Assembly: GCA_016190215.1 (NCBI GenBank)
Contig: JACPRA010000001.1
Span: 1 to 44,283, forward strand
Length of the DNA stretch: 44,283 nucleotides
Direction: 5' to 3'
DNA from: Candidatus Omnitrophota bacterium
GTDB lineage: Bacteria > Omnitrophota > Gorgyraeia > Aquiviventales > Aquiviventaceae
A program made the position numbers and the translations under genes. The notes below the pieces were generated by a model. It was not told the origin of the DNA. It worked only from the letters and a program-made list of their open reading frames with translations, and ran no database searches. How positions within the stretch are numbered: the first letter of the stretch is position 1; every line of letters starts with the position of its first letter. Below, one piece after another: positions 15,767 through 24,006 of the stretch.

Positions 15767-17131
15767 CTACTTCACGTATACCGTCTTAATATTCACGAAC
15801 TCCTGAATCCCGAACAGGCCCAGCTCGCGGCCATACCCGGACTGCTTGATGCCGCCGAAGGGTAATCGTGGATCGGATCGCACGAAGGCGTTCACGAAAC
15901 AGCTGCCGGCGTCCAGATGCGCCGCCGCCAGCCGCTCGCCTCGCTCGACGTCGCGGGTGAAGACCGCCGCTCCCAACCCGAAGGGCGAGTCGTTGGCCAA
16001 CCGCAACGCGGCTTCTTCATCCTGGGCCGGGACAATGGCGGCCACCGGGCCGAAGGTCTCCTCATCAAACACCCGCAATCCCCGGCGGGCGTCCGTCACG
16101 ATGGTGGGCGGGTAGAAGGCGCCCGGCTCGTCGGGGATCCGCCCGCCCAGCAGCAGCCGGCCCCCGCGCCGCACGCTCTGCTCCACCTGCGCATGGAGCT
16201 GGTCCCGCAAATCCGCGCGGGCCAGCGGCCCGACCTGTGTGGCCTCGTCCATCGGGTTCCCCACGCGTTGCGCGCGCATGCGCTCGACAAACCGCTCTTC
16301 AAAACGGCGGCAGAGCGGTTCCACCACGATGAACCGCTTGGCCGCGATGCAGCTTTGCCCGGCGTTGATCAGCCGGGAGGCGACGCACGCCTCGACCGTC
16401 AGTTCCAAGTCGGCGTCCTCCAGCACGACGTACGGGTCGCTGCCGCCGAGCTCCAGCACGCTCTTTTTGAGCGCCGCGCCCGCGACGGCCGCAACGGCGC
16501 GGCCGGCCTCAGTGCTGCCCGTCAACGTCACCCCCTTCACCGCCGGATGCTCAATGAGCGACCGCACCTGCGCGGTCTCGACCAAAAATGTCGAGAACAC
16601 CCACTCCGGCAGGCCGGCCTGCCGGAAGACCTCTTCGATTTCCAGGGCGCAGCCGGGGACATTGGAGGCGTGCTTGAGGACCATGGCATTGCCGGCCATC
16701 AGCGCCGGCACGGCGGCGCGGAACACCTGCCAGAACGGGAAATTCCACGGCATGATCGCCAGGATGACGCCCAGCGGCTCAAACATCACGTAGCTTTTTG
16801 CCGCATCAGTCTTGATGGGCTGCGGCGCCAAGAACCGTGGCGCCTCCTGCGCGAAATACTCGCAGGTCCAAGCGCACTTCTCCACCTCGGAACGGCCTTG
16901 GGCCACCGGCTTGCCCATTTCCTGGGCCATCAGCCTGGCGTTGGCGTCCGTTCGCTCCCGAAGCTGCGCGGCGGCTTGCGTCATGACGGCCGCGCGGGCC
17001 GCCATCGGCGAGCGGCGCCACTCCAACTGCGCCTGCGCGGTCCGTTGGAGCCGCGCGTGGGTTTCGGCCGGCGACAGGGTCGTATACGAACGGATGTGGC
17101 GGCCCGTGGCGGGATTAATGGCTTCGATCAT
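15767..17131 (-). CDS. NAD(P)-dependent succinic semialdehyde dehydrogenase
   Basis: 454-residue aldehyde dehydrogenase that oxidises succinic semialdehyde to succinate. Catalytic Cys261 is in INAGQSCIAAKRF and general base Glu227 in VLELGGSDPYVVLEDAD. Other family stretches are MPWNFPFWQVFRAAVPALMAGN, cut here at the Asn, and FGGIKQSGYGRELG. Length and the LKHASNVP segment match the compact GabD/Sad (YneI) group, which includes the cyanobacterial enzyme that works with 2-oxoglutarate decarboxylase. It starts 11 bases after the stop of the thiamine-diphosphate enzyme gene, so they form an operon. Together they would convert 2-oxoglutarate to succinate. Use in GABA or other aldehyde breakdown is the alternative. 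Confidence 0.87.
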   Translation of the reverse strand: MIEAINPATGRHIRSYTTLSPAETHARLQRTAQAQLEWRRSPMAARAAVMTQAAAQLRERTDANARLMAQEMGKPVAQGRSEVEKCAWTCEYFAQEAPRFLAPQPIKTDAAKSYVMFEPLGVILAIMPWNFPFWQVFRAAVPALMAGNAMVLKHASNVPGCALEIEEVFRQAGLPEWVFSTFLVETAQVRSLIEHPAVKGVTLTGSTEAGRAVAAVAGAALKKSVLELGGSDPYVVLEDADLELTVEACVASRLINAGQSCIAAKRFIVVEPLCRRFEERFVERMRAQRVGNPMDEATQVGPLARADLRDQLHAQVEQSVRRGGRLLLGGRIPDEPGAFYPPTIVTDARRGLRVFDEETFGPVAAIVPAQDEEAALRLANDSPFGLGAAVFTRDVERGERLAAAHLDAGSCFVNAFVRSDPRLPFGGIKQSGYGRELGLFGIQEFVNIKTVYVK

Positions 17132-17142
17132 GATTCACCACG

Positions 17143-18786
17143 TCAAATTGGACACACTAATTGCCCCAACTGCTCGGTGAGCCGGGCGTTTTCCCGGTAA
17201 TCCACCGGCACGTCAATCACGCTCGGCAACGGCTGGTGGATCGCCTCGTTCAAGATCCGCGCCAGGTCCCCGGCCGCCTCGATCCGCCAGCCGCGCGCGC
17301 CAAAGGACTTCGCCAGCGCGACGAAGTCCGGGTTGCCGAACTCCATGCCGACGCTGCGGCCGAATTTGTTCTGCTGCTTCCATTTGATCAGCCCGTAGCC
17401 GCCGTCGTTGAAGATCAGGAAGACCGGGTTGATCTTCAGCCGCACCGCCGTTTCCAGCTCCTGCACGTTCATCAGGAACCCGCCGTCTCCGCAGACCGCC
17501 ACGACGGCGCGGTCCGGCTGCACCAGCTTGGCGGCGATCGCGCCCGGCACGGCGATGCCCATGGCGGCCCGCCCGTTGGAAATGATGACGGTGTTCGGCT
17601 CGGACGGCAGGAACATGCGCGCCACCCACAGCTTGTGCGCGCCCACGTCGCTGATCACCAGGTCGTGCCGGCCGAGCGCCTGGTGCAGGTCATGCAGGAT
17701 CCGCTGCGGCTTCATCGGCATCGCGTCATCCGACGCAGCGCGCTTCAAATCGTCGAGGATGAACTGGCGGAGCTTCGGCGGGTAGGCGATCTCTTTGTGC
17801 GAGCGCACCAGCGGGCGCAGCAGTTCCAAGGCTTCGCGGATGTCGGCCACGATCTCGACGGCGGGCTGGTACGCCCGGTCCACTTCGCTCGGGGTGAAAT
17901 CCAGGTGGATGATCTGCCGGTCAAACTTTGGGTTCCACAGCGCCGGCGCGTATTCCGGGAAGTCGTAGCCGATGGCGATGACCAGGTCTGATTGGTCGAA
18001 CCCGCACTGCACGTAGTCGTGCATCTGCAGCCCGATGGACAGCAGCGACAACTCGTACTCCCAGGGCACCACCCCTTTGGCCATGAAGGTGTTGGCCACC
18101 GGGATGCCGGTGGCTTGCGAGAAGCGCAGCAGCTCCTCGGACGCGCGCCCGCGGACCACCCCGTTGCCGGCCAGGATGATGGGGCGCTTCGCGGCGTCAA
18201 TCAGCTCCGCCGCTTTCGCCAAGGAGGGGCGGTCCGGCGAGGGCCGGCGCGGGCGCTCCGTCGAGAGCGGGGCCAGCGAGTCGTCGCCAGTGTCGGCGCC
18301 GGCCACGTCTTCCGGCAGCTCGATATGGCAGGCGCCAGGCTCTTCGGCTTGGGCGATTTTAAACGCCTTGCGCACGACTTCAGGGATCACGGAGGGACGA
18401 TCAACTCTGGCGTTCCACTTCGTGATCGTGCGGTACATGTCCAACGTGTTGATCGCTTGGTGGGATTCTTTATGCAGCCGCTCCACCGACCCTTGGGCCG
18501 TAATGGCGACGAGCGGGGCCCGGTCCAAGAAGGCGTCCGCGATGCCGGTGGCGAGATTGGTGGCGCCGGGTCCCAGCGTGCTGAGGCAGACGCCGGCTTT
18601 GCCGGTCAAGCGGCCGTACACATCCGCCATGAAGGCGGCGGCCTGCTCATGCCGCACGGAGATGAACGGGATGGACGAGTCCGCCAGCGCGTCGAGCAGG
18701 TCCAGCGTTTCTTCGCCCGGCAGCCCGAAGACGAACCGGACGCCTTCCCGCTCCAAGCATTGCACAAAGAGCTGGGCGGCCTTCAT
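17143..18786 (-). CDS. Thiamine-diphosphate enzyme, acetolactate synthase-like; probable 2-oxoglutarate decarboxylase
   Basis: 547-residue enzyme with the three-domain acetolactate synthase fold. Glu47 in SVRHEQAAAFMADVYGRLTG activates thiamine diphosphate. The cofactor motif spans GDGGFLMNVQE to NDGGYGLIKW. The first domain (FVFGLPGEE, GVCLSTLGPGATNLATG, THKESHQ-like KESHQAINTLDMY, TKWNARVDRP) looks to me closest to the cyanobacterial proteins first annotated IlvB and later shown to decarboxylate 2-oxoglutarate to succinic semialdehyde. The next gene encodes succinic semialdehyde dehydrogenase, the same partner as in cyanobacteria. No regulatory IlvN/IlvH subunit gene is adjacent, and no other branched-chain gene is present. 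A TAAGGAGT ribosome site precedes the ATG. Catabolic acetolactate synthase (AlsS) is the alternative. Confidence 0.75.
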   Translation of the reverse strand: MKAAQLFVQCLEREGVRFVFGLPGEETLDLLDALADSSIPFISVRHEQAAAFMADVYGRLTGKAGVCLSTLGPGATNLATGIADAFLDRAPLVAITAQGSVERLHKESHQAINTLDMYRTITKWNARVDRPSVIPEVVRKAFKIAQAEEPGACHIELPEDVAGADTGDDSLAPLSTERPRRPSPDRPSLAKAAELIDAAKRPIILAGNGVVRGRASEELLRFSQATGIPVANTFMAKGVVPWEYELSLLSIGLQMHDYVQCGFDQSDLVIAIGYDFPEYAPALWNPKFDRQIIHLDFTPSEVDRAYQPAVEIVADIREALELLRPLVRSHKEIAYPPKLRQFILDDLKRAASDDAMPMKPQRILHDLHQALGRHDLVISDVGAHKLWVARMFLPSEPNTVIISNGRAAMGIAVPGAIAAKLVQPDRAVVAVCGDGGFLMNVQELETAVRLKINPVFLIFNDGGYGLIKWKQQNKFGRSVGMEFGNPDFVALAKSFGARGWRIEAAGDLARILNEAIHQPLPSVIDVPVDYRENARLTEQLGQLVCPI

Positions 18787-18807
18787 GACTCCTTACTGTA
18801 CCAAAAA

Positions 18808-19095
18808 TCAGAAGATCAAACGCACCAATCCGCCCACGATCCGGAACGGCAGGGCGATGATTTCCCCGATGACGTGCACCAGCCCGCTGAGCAGACCGCC
18901 CCCGCTGCGGGGCGTCTCCGCGGCCGTCGTGGTTTCCGTCTTGGTCACGCGCTTCTCCACCACCGGAGACTCGGACGACCGGCGGTCAGGCTCCGTCACC
19001 ACGGTTTCGGTTTCCACCGTTCGAGAGCGCGCGCAACCCGCCCCCGCGCCGAGCAGGCCCAGCAGCAGGGCGCCGAGCAGCAGATTCCGGCCCAT
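18808..19095 (-). CDS. Small putative lipoprotein
   Basis: 95 residues. A hydrophobic leader (LLLGALLLGLLGAGAGC) ends at Cys21. The lipobox (GAG-C) lacks a large residue at -3, so lipidation is likely but not certain. A Thr/Glu/Val-rich middle (TVETETVVTEP, KRVTKTETTTA) is probably extended. The C-terminal helix (LVHVIGEIIALPFRIVGGLV) is amphipathic or membrane-associated. The ATG at 19095 is preferred because GGGAG lies just upstream; an ATG at 19122 would overlap the GlsB stop. It lies between glsB-like and the decarboxylase genes. Not recognised as a named family. Confidence 0.6.
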   Translation of the reverse strand: MGRNLLLGALLLGLLGAGAGCARSRTVETETVVTEPDRRSSESPVVEKRVTKTETTTAAETPRSGGGLLSGLVHVIGEIIALPFRIVGGLVRLIF

Positions 19096-19118
19096 CCCAC
19101 TCTCCCGGGTCGCGGCCA

Positions 19119-19370
19119 TCATGCCCGCTTGACCAGGCTGATGAGGCCGAGGAGCACGGACGCGCCCACCACCGCCATGATCAGGAACCCCGCCGTGCCG
19201 TAGGCGACCAGCCCCACGGCGGCGAAGAGCCATCCGCCGATCACGGCGCCGACGATGCCCACGAGGATGTTCCCCAGCGCGCCGAACCCGCGGCCTTTCA
19301 TGAGCAACCCGGCCAGCCAGCCTGCGACCAATCCGATCAACAACAGCCACACCAACTGAGTCGCGTTCAT
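19119..19370 (-). CDS. GlsB/YeaQ/YmgE family membrane protein
   Basis: 83-residue inner-membrane protein with three Gly-rich transmembrane helices: VWLLLIGLVAGWLAGLL, GNILVGIVGAVIGGWLF and GFLIMAVVGASVLLGLI. This matches the 'transglycosylase-associated' family (Pfam Transgly_assoc), often stress-induced and of unknown biochemical role. An AAGGAGG ribosome site precedes the ATG. The lipoprotein gene follows closely. It heads a minus-strand group that may continue into the decarboxylase and dehydrogenase genes. Confidence 0.88.
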   Translation of the reverse strand: MNATQLVWLLLIGLVAGWLAGLLMKGRGFGALGNILVGIVGAVIGGWLFAAVGLVAYGTAGFLIMAVVGASVLLGLISLVKRA

Positions 19371-19596
19371 CGTCCGCCTCCTTGTGCGTCGTCCGCCATA
19401 CGCCCGTGCACTTCCATGGACGAGTTTCAGCGCTGAGGCCGTGTGACAATATAACTACACCACATGGCGCACGACGGGACGATGACATTTTCATTACAAT
19501 TTTGTCATCCAGAAACGATCAACGCCAGCTACGGGATCATGCCCGTAGCTGGCGTGGCCCACGCGGGTCGCGCGAACGAACAGAAAGACGCGGCGC
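19371..19596. other. Intergenic region between NifU-like and GlsB-like genes
   Basis: 226 bases without a gene. It contains the long hairpin at 19522-19555 and an AT-rich dyad, GATGACA (19481-19487) and TGTCATC (19503-19509), separated by 15 bases. The dyad is of the right kind for an activator or repressor site upstream of the glsB-like gene. A TATATT hexamer near 19450-19456 on the minus strand is a weak -10 candidate. Confidence 0.4.
19522..19555 (-). terminator. Long hairpin after the TCA/NifU-like operon
   Basis: A 14-bp perfect stem (ACGCCAGCTACGGG with its complement) and a six-base loop. It lies 41 bases beyond the stop of the NifU-like gene on its coding strand. The bases after the stem on the minus strand (TTGATCGTTT) are only moderately T-rich, so it is either a weak intrinsic terminator or a 3'-end stabilising structure. 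Confidence 0.5.
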
Positions 19597-19821
19597 CTAC
19601 TCTTCGACGGCTTCGACGCTGGTGATCTCCGGCACTTCGGTGCGGATGGCGCGCTCGATGCCCGCCTTCAGCGTCATCATCGAAGAGGGGCAGCCGTGGC
19701 AGGCCCCCACGAGGCGCAGCCGCACGACCCCGCCGACGATCTCCACCAATTCGATGTCGCCGCCGTCCATCTGCACGGCCGGTCGGATCCGGTTGATCAC
19801 CTGCTCGACTCGCTCACGCAT
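19597..19821 (-). CDS. NifU C-terminal domain Fe-S scaffold protein
   Basis: 74-residue protein made only of the NifU-type Fe-S cluster domain. The cluster ligands are Cys41 and Cys44 in VGACHGCPSSMMTLK, and the N-terminal MDGGDIELVEI strand is typical. Such stand-alone domains carry Fe-S clusters to client enzymes. It starts 12 bases after the stop of the secreted adhesin-like gene and ends the run mdh-gltA-sucC-sucD. In that setting it may serve Fe-S enzymes of the TCA cycle such as aconitase, an inference, since none of those genes lies here. Confidence 0.88.
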   Translation of the reverse strand: MRERVEQVINRIRPAVQMDGGDIELVEIVGGVVRLRLVGACHGCPSSMMTLKAGIERAIRTEVPEITSVEAVEE

Positions 19822-19833
19822 TCTGCCCTCCCG

Positions 19834-20607
19834 CTACTGCTTCACACACACGTAATACGTTGAGCCGTACTCTCCTTGGCTGGGATTGCTGGCCTGACCT
19901 GGAATGGTAATGTACTGGTAGCCAAGCGCGCATGAGCCGCTCTTATAGACCTGCGGGCCGGCGGATGAGCATCCACTGACCGCAAAATAGGTCGCGCTCT
20001 GGGATGCGGGGACATCTAACGTCATCACGTTTTGCGGGTCCCACAACTTCGCCGCCGACACGCAGGGGCCGTTGAAACCGGCGCAACCTGCCCCTTCATA
20101 GCATGTCCAGGCGTTGGCCCCGGCCACGCGAGCCCACGCGACGATGGTGCCGGGAGCCGCCCCGCTGGAGGATTGCCACTCTGCGACGCCTTGCACGTTG
20201 GTCGCGGTCAACACCCGCCCGGCGGCGGCGCCGGTCGGCATTTGAAAACCGGTGACGCGGGTGGTGCCGTTGACGTTCAGCATGTAGCCTGCAGGGTCCG
20301 TCGTCCCGACGCCAACGGTGCCGTCGCTGTTGATCACGAAGGGGTTGATCACACCGCTGTCGGCATTATCAATCCGGAGGGTGGTGTTGATGCCCGTGCC
20401 GAGCACGTATAGGCGGGGCGGCATGCCCGCCGGGACGGTCGGGGGGGTGGTGGTGCCGATAGCGACATTTCCGCTCGTGCGCAGTTCCTGGTAGACCCCG
20501 CGCGGCGAAGGATAGTAGGTCGTGAGGGTGAGGTCTTCAGCAATGGCGTAGCCGGCCGCGGCCAGGAACACCACCGGGATCAGCCAGCCGGGAATGGGCC
20601 GCTTCAT
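19834..20607 (-). CDS. Secreted adhesin/tail-fibre-like repeat protein
   Basis: 257 residues: a signal peptide over about 1-23 ([16 protein letters not shown]), then [18 protein letters not shown] and two beta-type repeats of the fibre style ([29 protein letters not shown]), then [14 protein letters not shown] and a Cys-rich C-terminal domain ([32 protein letters not shown]). The xVGIGTTxP..LxVNG repeat is common in trimeric surface fibres and in proteins preceding peptidase S74 chaperones, but no S74 domain is present. The start overlaps the sucD stop by 4 bases (ATGA), so it is translated with a TCA enzyme, an odd pairing. Role unknown; surface exposure is likely. Confidence 0.7.
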   Translation of the reverse strand: MKRPIPGWLIPVVFLAAAGYAIAEDLTLTTYYPSPRGVYQELRTSGNVAIGTTTPPTVPAGMPPRLYVLGTGINTTLRIDNADSGVINPFVINSDGTVGVGTTDPAGYMLNVNGTTRVTGFQMPTGAAAGRVLTATNVQGVAEWQSSSGAAPGTIVAWARVAGANAWTCYEGAGCAGFNGPCVSAAKLWDPQNVMTLDVPASQSATYFAVSGCSSAGPQVYKSGSCALGYQYITIPGQASNPSQGEYGSTYYVCVKQ

Positions 20608-21482
20608 GCGCGCGGGCGGAAGGCGGCCTTGACGGCGGAGCCGATGGCGGCCGGCGAGTCCACCACCGTGACCCCGGCGGCTTTCAGCGCGGCCTTCTTT
20701 TCCGCCGCCGTGCCCCGCCCTCCGGCGACGATGGCGCCGGCATGGCCCATGCGTTTTTCTTTCGGCGCCATTTGCCCGGCGATGAATGCAAACACCGGCT
20801 TGGTCACGTGAGCCTTGATGAACGCGGCGGCTTCTTCTTCGCCGGTGCCGCCGATCTCGCCGATCAGGACGATCGCCTCCGTCTCCGGATCGTCCTGGAA
20901 GAGCCGCAGGATGTCCGTAAACGTGCTGCCCAGCACCGGGTCGCCCCCGATGCCCACACAGGTGGATTGCCCCAGCCCCGCTTCAGTGAGCTGATAGACC
21001 GAGTCATAGGTCAAGGTGCCGCTGCGCGAGACGACGCCGATGGGCCCCCGGCGGTGGATGTAGCCGGGCATGATGCCCAGTTTGCACACGTCCGGGGTGA
21101 TGACACCGGGGCAGTTCGGGCCGACGATCCGGACCGGGTGATCCTGAAGCGCCCGTTTCACCCGGACCATGTCCCAGGTGGGGAGGCCCTCGGTGATGAC
21201 CACGATGAGGCCCACGCCGGCATCCACCGCTTCCAGCACCGCGTCCAGCGCAAAGGGGGCGGGCACGAAAATCACCGAGGCATTGGCCCCGGTCTGTTTC
21301 ACGGCGCCGGCCACGCTGTTGAAGACCGGCACGCCGTGCACGGCCGTGCCGGCTTTGCCGGGTGTCACGCCGGCGACGACCTTCGTGCGGTACTCCAGCA
21401 TCTTTTCCGTATGGAACGCGCCGGCCTGGCCGGTGATGCCCTGGACGAGAACGCGCGTGTCTTTCCCGACGAGGATGCTCAT
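20604..21482 (-). CDS. sucD: Succinyl-CoA synthetase alpha subunit
   Basis: 292 residues. Interconverts succinyl-CoA and succinate with nucleotide phosphorylation, together with SucC. The CoA-binding Rossmann part opens with [18 protein letters not shown]. The phosphorylated His247 sits in [16 protein letters not shown], and the second part has [15 protein letters not shown]. The ATG at 21482 begins the conserved N-terminus; the long open frame upstream is the repeat-containing spacer. The spacer to sucC (21483-21570) holds a 7-bp repeat array. In a cycle with the decarboxylase bypass it would supply succinyl-CoA from succinate rather than consume it. Confidence 0.95.
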   Translation of the reverse strand: MSILVGKDTRVLVQGITGQAGAFHTEKMLEYRTKVVAGVTPGKAGTAVHGVPVFNSVAGAVKQTGANASVIFVPAPFALDAVLEAVDAGVGLIVVITEGLPTWDMVRVKRALQDHPVRIVGPNCPGVITPDVCKLGIMPGYIHRRGPIGVVSRSGTLTYDSVYQLTEAGLGQSTCVGIGGDPVLGSTFTDILRLFQDDPETEAIVLIGEIGGTGEEEAAAFIKAHVTKPVFAFIAGQMAPKEKRMGHAGAIVAGGRGTAAEKKAALKAAGVTVVDSPAAIGSAVKAAFRPRA

Positions 21483-21492
21483 GGTCGCGCTC

Positions 21493-21560
21493 GTGAAGCG
21501 TGAAGCGTGCCCGCCCCGGCAAGGGCTCTCGGCGGGCCGGGGAAGCGTGAAGCGTGAACT
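21493..21560. repeat. Heptamer array GTGAAGC in the sucC-sucD spacer
   Basis: GTGAAGC-GTGAAGC-GTG (21493-21509), then a GC-rich self-complementary core (CCCGCC ... GGCGGG), then GGAAGC-GTGAAGC-GTGAACT (21541-21560) in the same orientation. The period is exactly 7 bases. Confidence 0.75.
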
Positions 21561-21570
21561 GCGATGGCCA

Positions 21571-22752
21571 TCATTGAGCAAGGGCCACGACGCGCTTCGC
21601 GGCGTCGGCCAGGTCTTCCACAGCGGCGATGGGGAGCGCCGCGTTGGCGAGGAGGGCGCGGCCTTCTTTGACGTTGGTGCCCTGGAGGCGTACAACCATC
21701 GGCACCTTGACTGACAGCGCCTTGGTGGCGTTGAGCAAGCCCTGCGCCACCCAATCGCAGCGCATGATGCCGCCGAAAATGTTAACGAGGATGGCCTTGA
21801 CCCGCCGGTCCGCCAGCAAAATCTTGAAGGCGTTCGTCACCTGCTCCACGTTGGCGCCGCCGCCGACGTCGAGGAAGTTGGCCGGCTCGCCGCCGGAGAG
21901 CTTGATGATGTCGTTGGTCGCCATGGCCAGCCCGGCCCCGTTGACGAGGCAGCCGATATTCCCGTCCAGGCCCACATAGGAAATGCCCACCTGGGCGGCG
22001 CGGTATTCCAGCGGATGCTCCTGGCCTTTGTCGCGCAGTTTGGCCAGGTCCGGGTGGCGGAAGAGCGCATTATCATCGAGCGCCACCTTGGCGTCGAGTG
22101 CCAACAGCTCGCCGGCGGAGGTCTCGACGAGCGGATTGATTTCGACCAGCGAGGCGTCCACGTCGGTGAAACAGCGGGAGAGGCCGGCGAGGATCTGGCC
22201 AAAGGGACGGGCGGAGTTGCCGGGCAACCTCAATGCCTCATGCAAGCGCCGCGCCTGGAACGGCTGCAGCCCGACGCAGGGATCCACCGGCTCGCGCACG
22301 ATGGCCTGCGGGTGCTCTGTCGCCACGGTTTCAATGTCCATGCCGCCCTCGGCGCTGGCCAGTACCACCGGGCGGTTGAGCGCGCGGTCGATCGTGATGG
22401 AGAGATAGATCTCGCGCGCGATCTCCACCCGCTGCTCCAGCAGCACGCGGGTCACCGGCAAACCTTCCGGACCGGTCTGATGCGTCCGCAGGCGCGTGCC
22501 GAGGAGTGCCGCCGCCTGGGCCTTTGCCTCGCGGGCGGAGGAGGCGGCGCGCACCCCGCCCGCTTTGCCGCGGCCGCCGGCATGGACTTGGGCTTTGACG
22601 TTGCAGGTAAATTTTGCGCCGCCGCGGCTGCGGCGCTTGAGCTGCGCGTACGCGGCTGCGGCCTGCTCAGGACGGCTGACGGGGATCCCGAAGGGGACGG
22701 GGATGTTGAAGCGGGCGAAGAGGCGTTTGGCTTGGTATTCGTGGAGCTTCAT
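21571..22752 (-). CDS. sucC: Succinyl-CoA synthetase beta subunit
   Basis: 393 residues, close to the usual 388. ATP-grasp fold: [20 protein letters not shown] at the N-terminus, [15 protein letters not shown] for nucleotide binding, [10 protein letters not shown] for metal, and [17 protein letters not shown] with [15 protein letters not shown] at the subunit interface. The ATG at 22752 is the conserved start. It lies between gltA and sucD on the same strand; the gap before it (22753-22845) is filled by a heptamer inverted array. Cotranscription from the mdh promoter is likely, but the array may fold and affect relative expression. Confidence 0.95.
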   Translation of the reverse strand: MKLHEYQAKRLFARFNIPVPFGIPVSRPEQAAAAYAQLKRRSRGGAKFTCNVKAQVHAGGRGKAGGVRAASSAREAKAQAAALLGTRLRTHQTGPEGLPVTRVLLEQRVEIAREIYLSITIDRALNRPVVLASAEGGMDIETVATEHPQAIVREPVDPCVGLQPFQARRLHEALRLPGNSARPFGQILAGLSRCFTDVDASLVEINPLVETSAGELLALDAKVALDDNALFRHPDLAKLRDKGQEHPLEYRAAQVGISYVGLDGNIGCLVNGAGLAMATNDIIKLSGGEPANFLDVGGGANVEQVTNAFKILLADRRVKAILVNIFGGIMRCDWVAQGLLNATKALSVKVPMVVRLQGTNVKEGRALLANAALPIAAVEDLADAAKRVVALAQ

Positions 22753-22758
22753 GCCGGC

Positions 22759-22845
22759 ACACAGCACACGGCACACAGCACACGGCAACGAAGGAATTCG
22801 CGAATCTTCCTGGACGGCATGCGCTGTGTGCTGTCGGCTGTGTGC
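22759..22845. repeat. Inverted heptamer array between gltA and sucC
   Basis: Four units ACACAGC/ACACGGC alternate at 22759-22786. After a 36-base core containing the palindrome ATTCGCGAAT come three units GCTGTGT, GCTGTCG, GCTGTGT (22823-22843), the reverse complement of the first type. The whole can fold as a long hairpin and fills the gene junction. Confidence 0.8.
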
Positions 22846-24006
22846 TTACCCTGCGGTCGGAGACGCTCGCCGGTTAAGGGGAACAAACTGCAGCCCTTTG
22901 GGGCCGGTGTAGCGCGCGAGGGGGCGGATGAGGCGGTTGTCCGCGGCTTGCTCCAGCACGTGCGCGCACCAGCCGGAAATGCGGGCGCACGCGAACATCG
23001 GCGTAAACAAATCGGCGGGAATGCCCAGGTAGTTCAGCAGCGAGGCGGAATAGAAATCCACGTTGATGGCCAGCTTCTTGGCGTCCCACACCGCCTGCTG
23101 GAGCCGCTCGGAAATGCGCAGCCACTTCGCCTCGCCCTTCGCCGCCAGCGCTTCCGCGTACCGCTTAAGGTGCTTGGCGCGCGGGTCCTCGCCCTTGTAA
23201 ACGCGGTGGCCGAACCCCATGAAGCGCTTGTGGTCGGCGAGCGTTTGCTTCACGAAGGCGTCCACCCGGTCTTCTGAGCCGATCTCCTTGAGCATGTCCA
23301 TCGCCTTGGTGTTGGCAGCACCATGCAGCGGGCCTTTCAGCGTGCCGACCGCGGCGGTGATGGCGGAATAGAGGTCGGTCTGCGTGCCGACGGAGGTGCG
23401 CGCCGCAAACGTCGAGGCGTTGAAGCTGTGCTCGGCCAGCAGCACGAAATAGGCGTCCAGCGCGGCCACCGCCTCCGGCGAGGGGTCCTCGCCGTGCAGC
23501 ATGTAGAGGAAATTCGCCGCGTGGCCCAGGTCCGGCCGGGGGCCGAGCATCGCCCGGCGGTTCCGCAGCCGGTCAAAGAGGGCCACGATGGTCGGGATTT
23601 TCGCGATGAGGCTGATGGACTGGGACCGCAGCCGGGTCAGGTCTTCCGCCTGCGGGTCGCGCAGGCCCATGATGGACACCACCGTCCGGAGATACGCCAT
23701 CGGGTCGCCGAAGGGCAGGCGCTCCATCGTCTGCAGAAGCTCGGCCTCGAGGGGCCGGTGGCCGGCCAGCTCGCGGTTCCAGGCCGCCAGCTCGGCGGCG
23801 GCCGGGAGCGATCCGTTCAACAGTAGATAGCTGACTTCCTCGTAGCCGGCCTTGCCGACCAGCTCATCCATGGAATAGCCGCGGTAGCTGAGCTCGCACT
23901 TGGCGCCGTCCACGTCGGAGATATTGGTGTCGGACGCCACGACACCTTCCAATCCCTTCTGGACCGGGGAGGCCGCAGGCGCGTTGGGGGCGATGTCGGC
24001 GCTCAT
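22846..24006 (-). CDS. gltA: Citrate synthase
   Basis: 386 residues. Condenses oxaloacetate and acetyl-CoA. The catalytic residues are all visible: His228 in GPLHGAAN, His267 in GFGHRVYKGEDPRAKH and Asp317 in AINVDFYSASLL; EHSFNASTFAARTSVGT precedes them. The compact length fits the type I/methylcitrate-synthase-like group rather than the long hexameric E. coli form, so 2-methylcitrate synthase is an alternative, but mdh and sucCD next door favour the TCA enzyme. Its start overlaps the mdh stop by 4 bases. Confidence 0.93.
   Translation of the reverse strand: MSADIAPNAPAASPVQKGLEGVVASDTNISDVDGAKCELSYRGYSMDELVGKAGYEEVSYLLLNGSLPAAAELAAWNRELAGHRPLEAELLQTMERLPFGDPMAYLRTVVSIMGLRDPQAEDLTRLRSQSISLIAKIPTIVALFDRLRNRRAMLGPRPDLGHAANFLYMLHGEDPSPEAVAALDAYFVLLAEHSFNASTFAARTSVGTQTDLYSAITAAVGTLKGPLHGAANTKAMDMLKEIGSEDRVDAFVKQTLADHKRFMGFGHRVYKGEDPRAKHLKRYAEALAAKGEAKWLRISERLQQAVWDAKKLAINVDFYSASLLNYLGIPADLFTPMFACARISGWCAHVLEQAADNRLIRPLARYTGPKGLQFVPLNRRASPTAG

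Noticed and set aside
17143-18786. Branched-chain amino-acid biosynthesis operon
   Set aside because: No ilvN/ilvH, ilvC or leu genes are adjacent; the partner gene is an aldehyde dehydrogenase.
19485-19505. Pho box upstream of the GlsB-like gene
   Set aside because: Half sites only partly match CTGTCAT and no -10 box lies at the expected distance.
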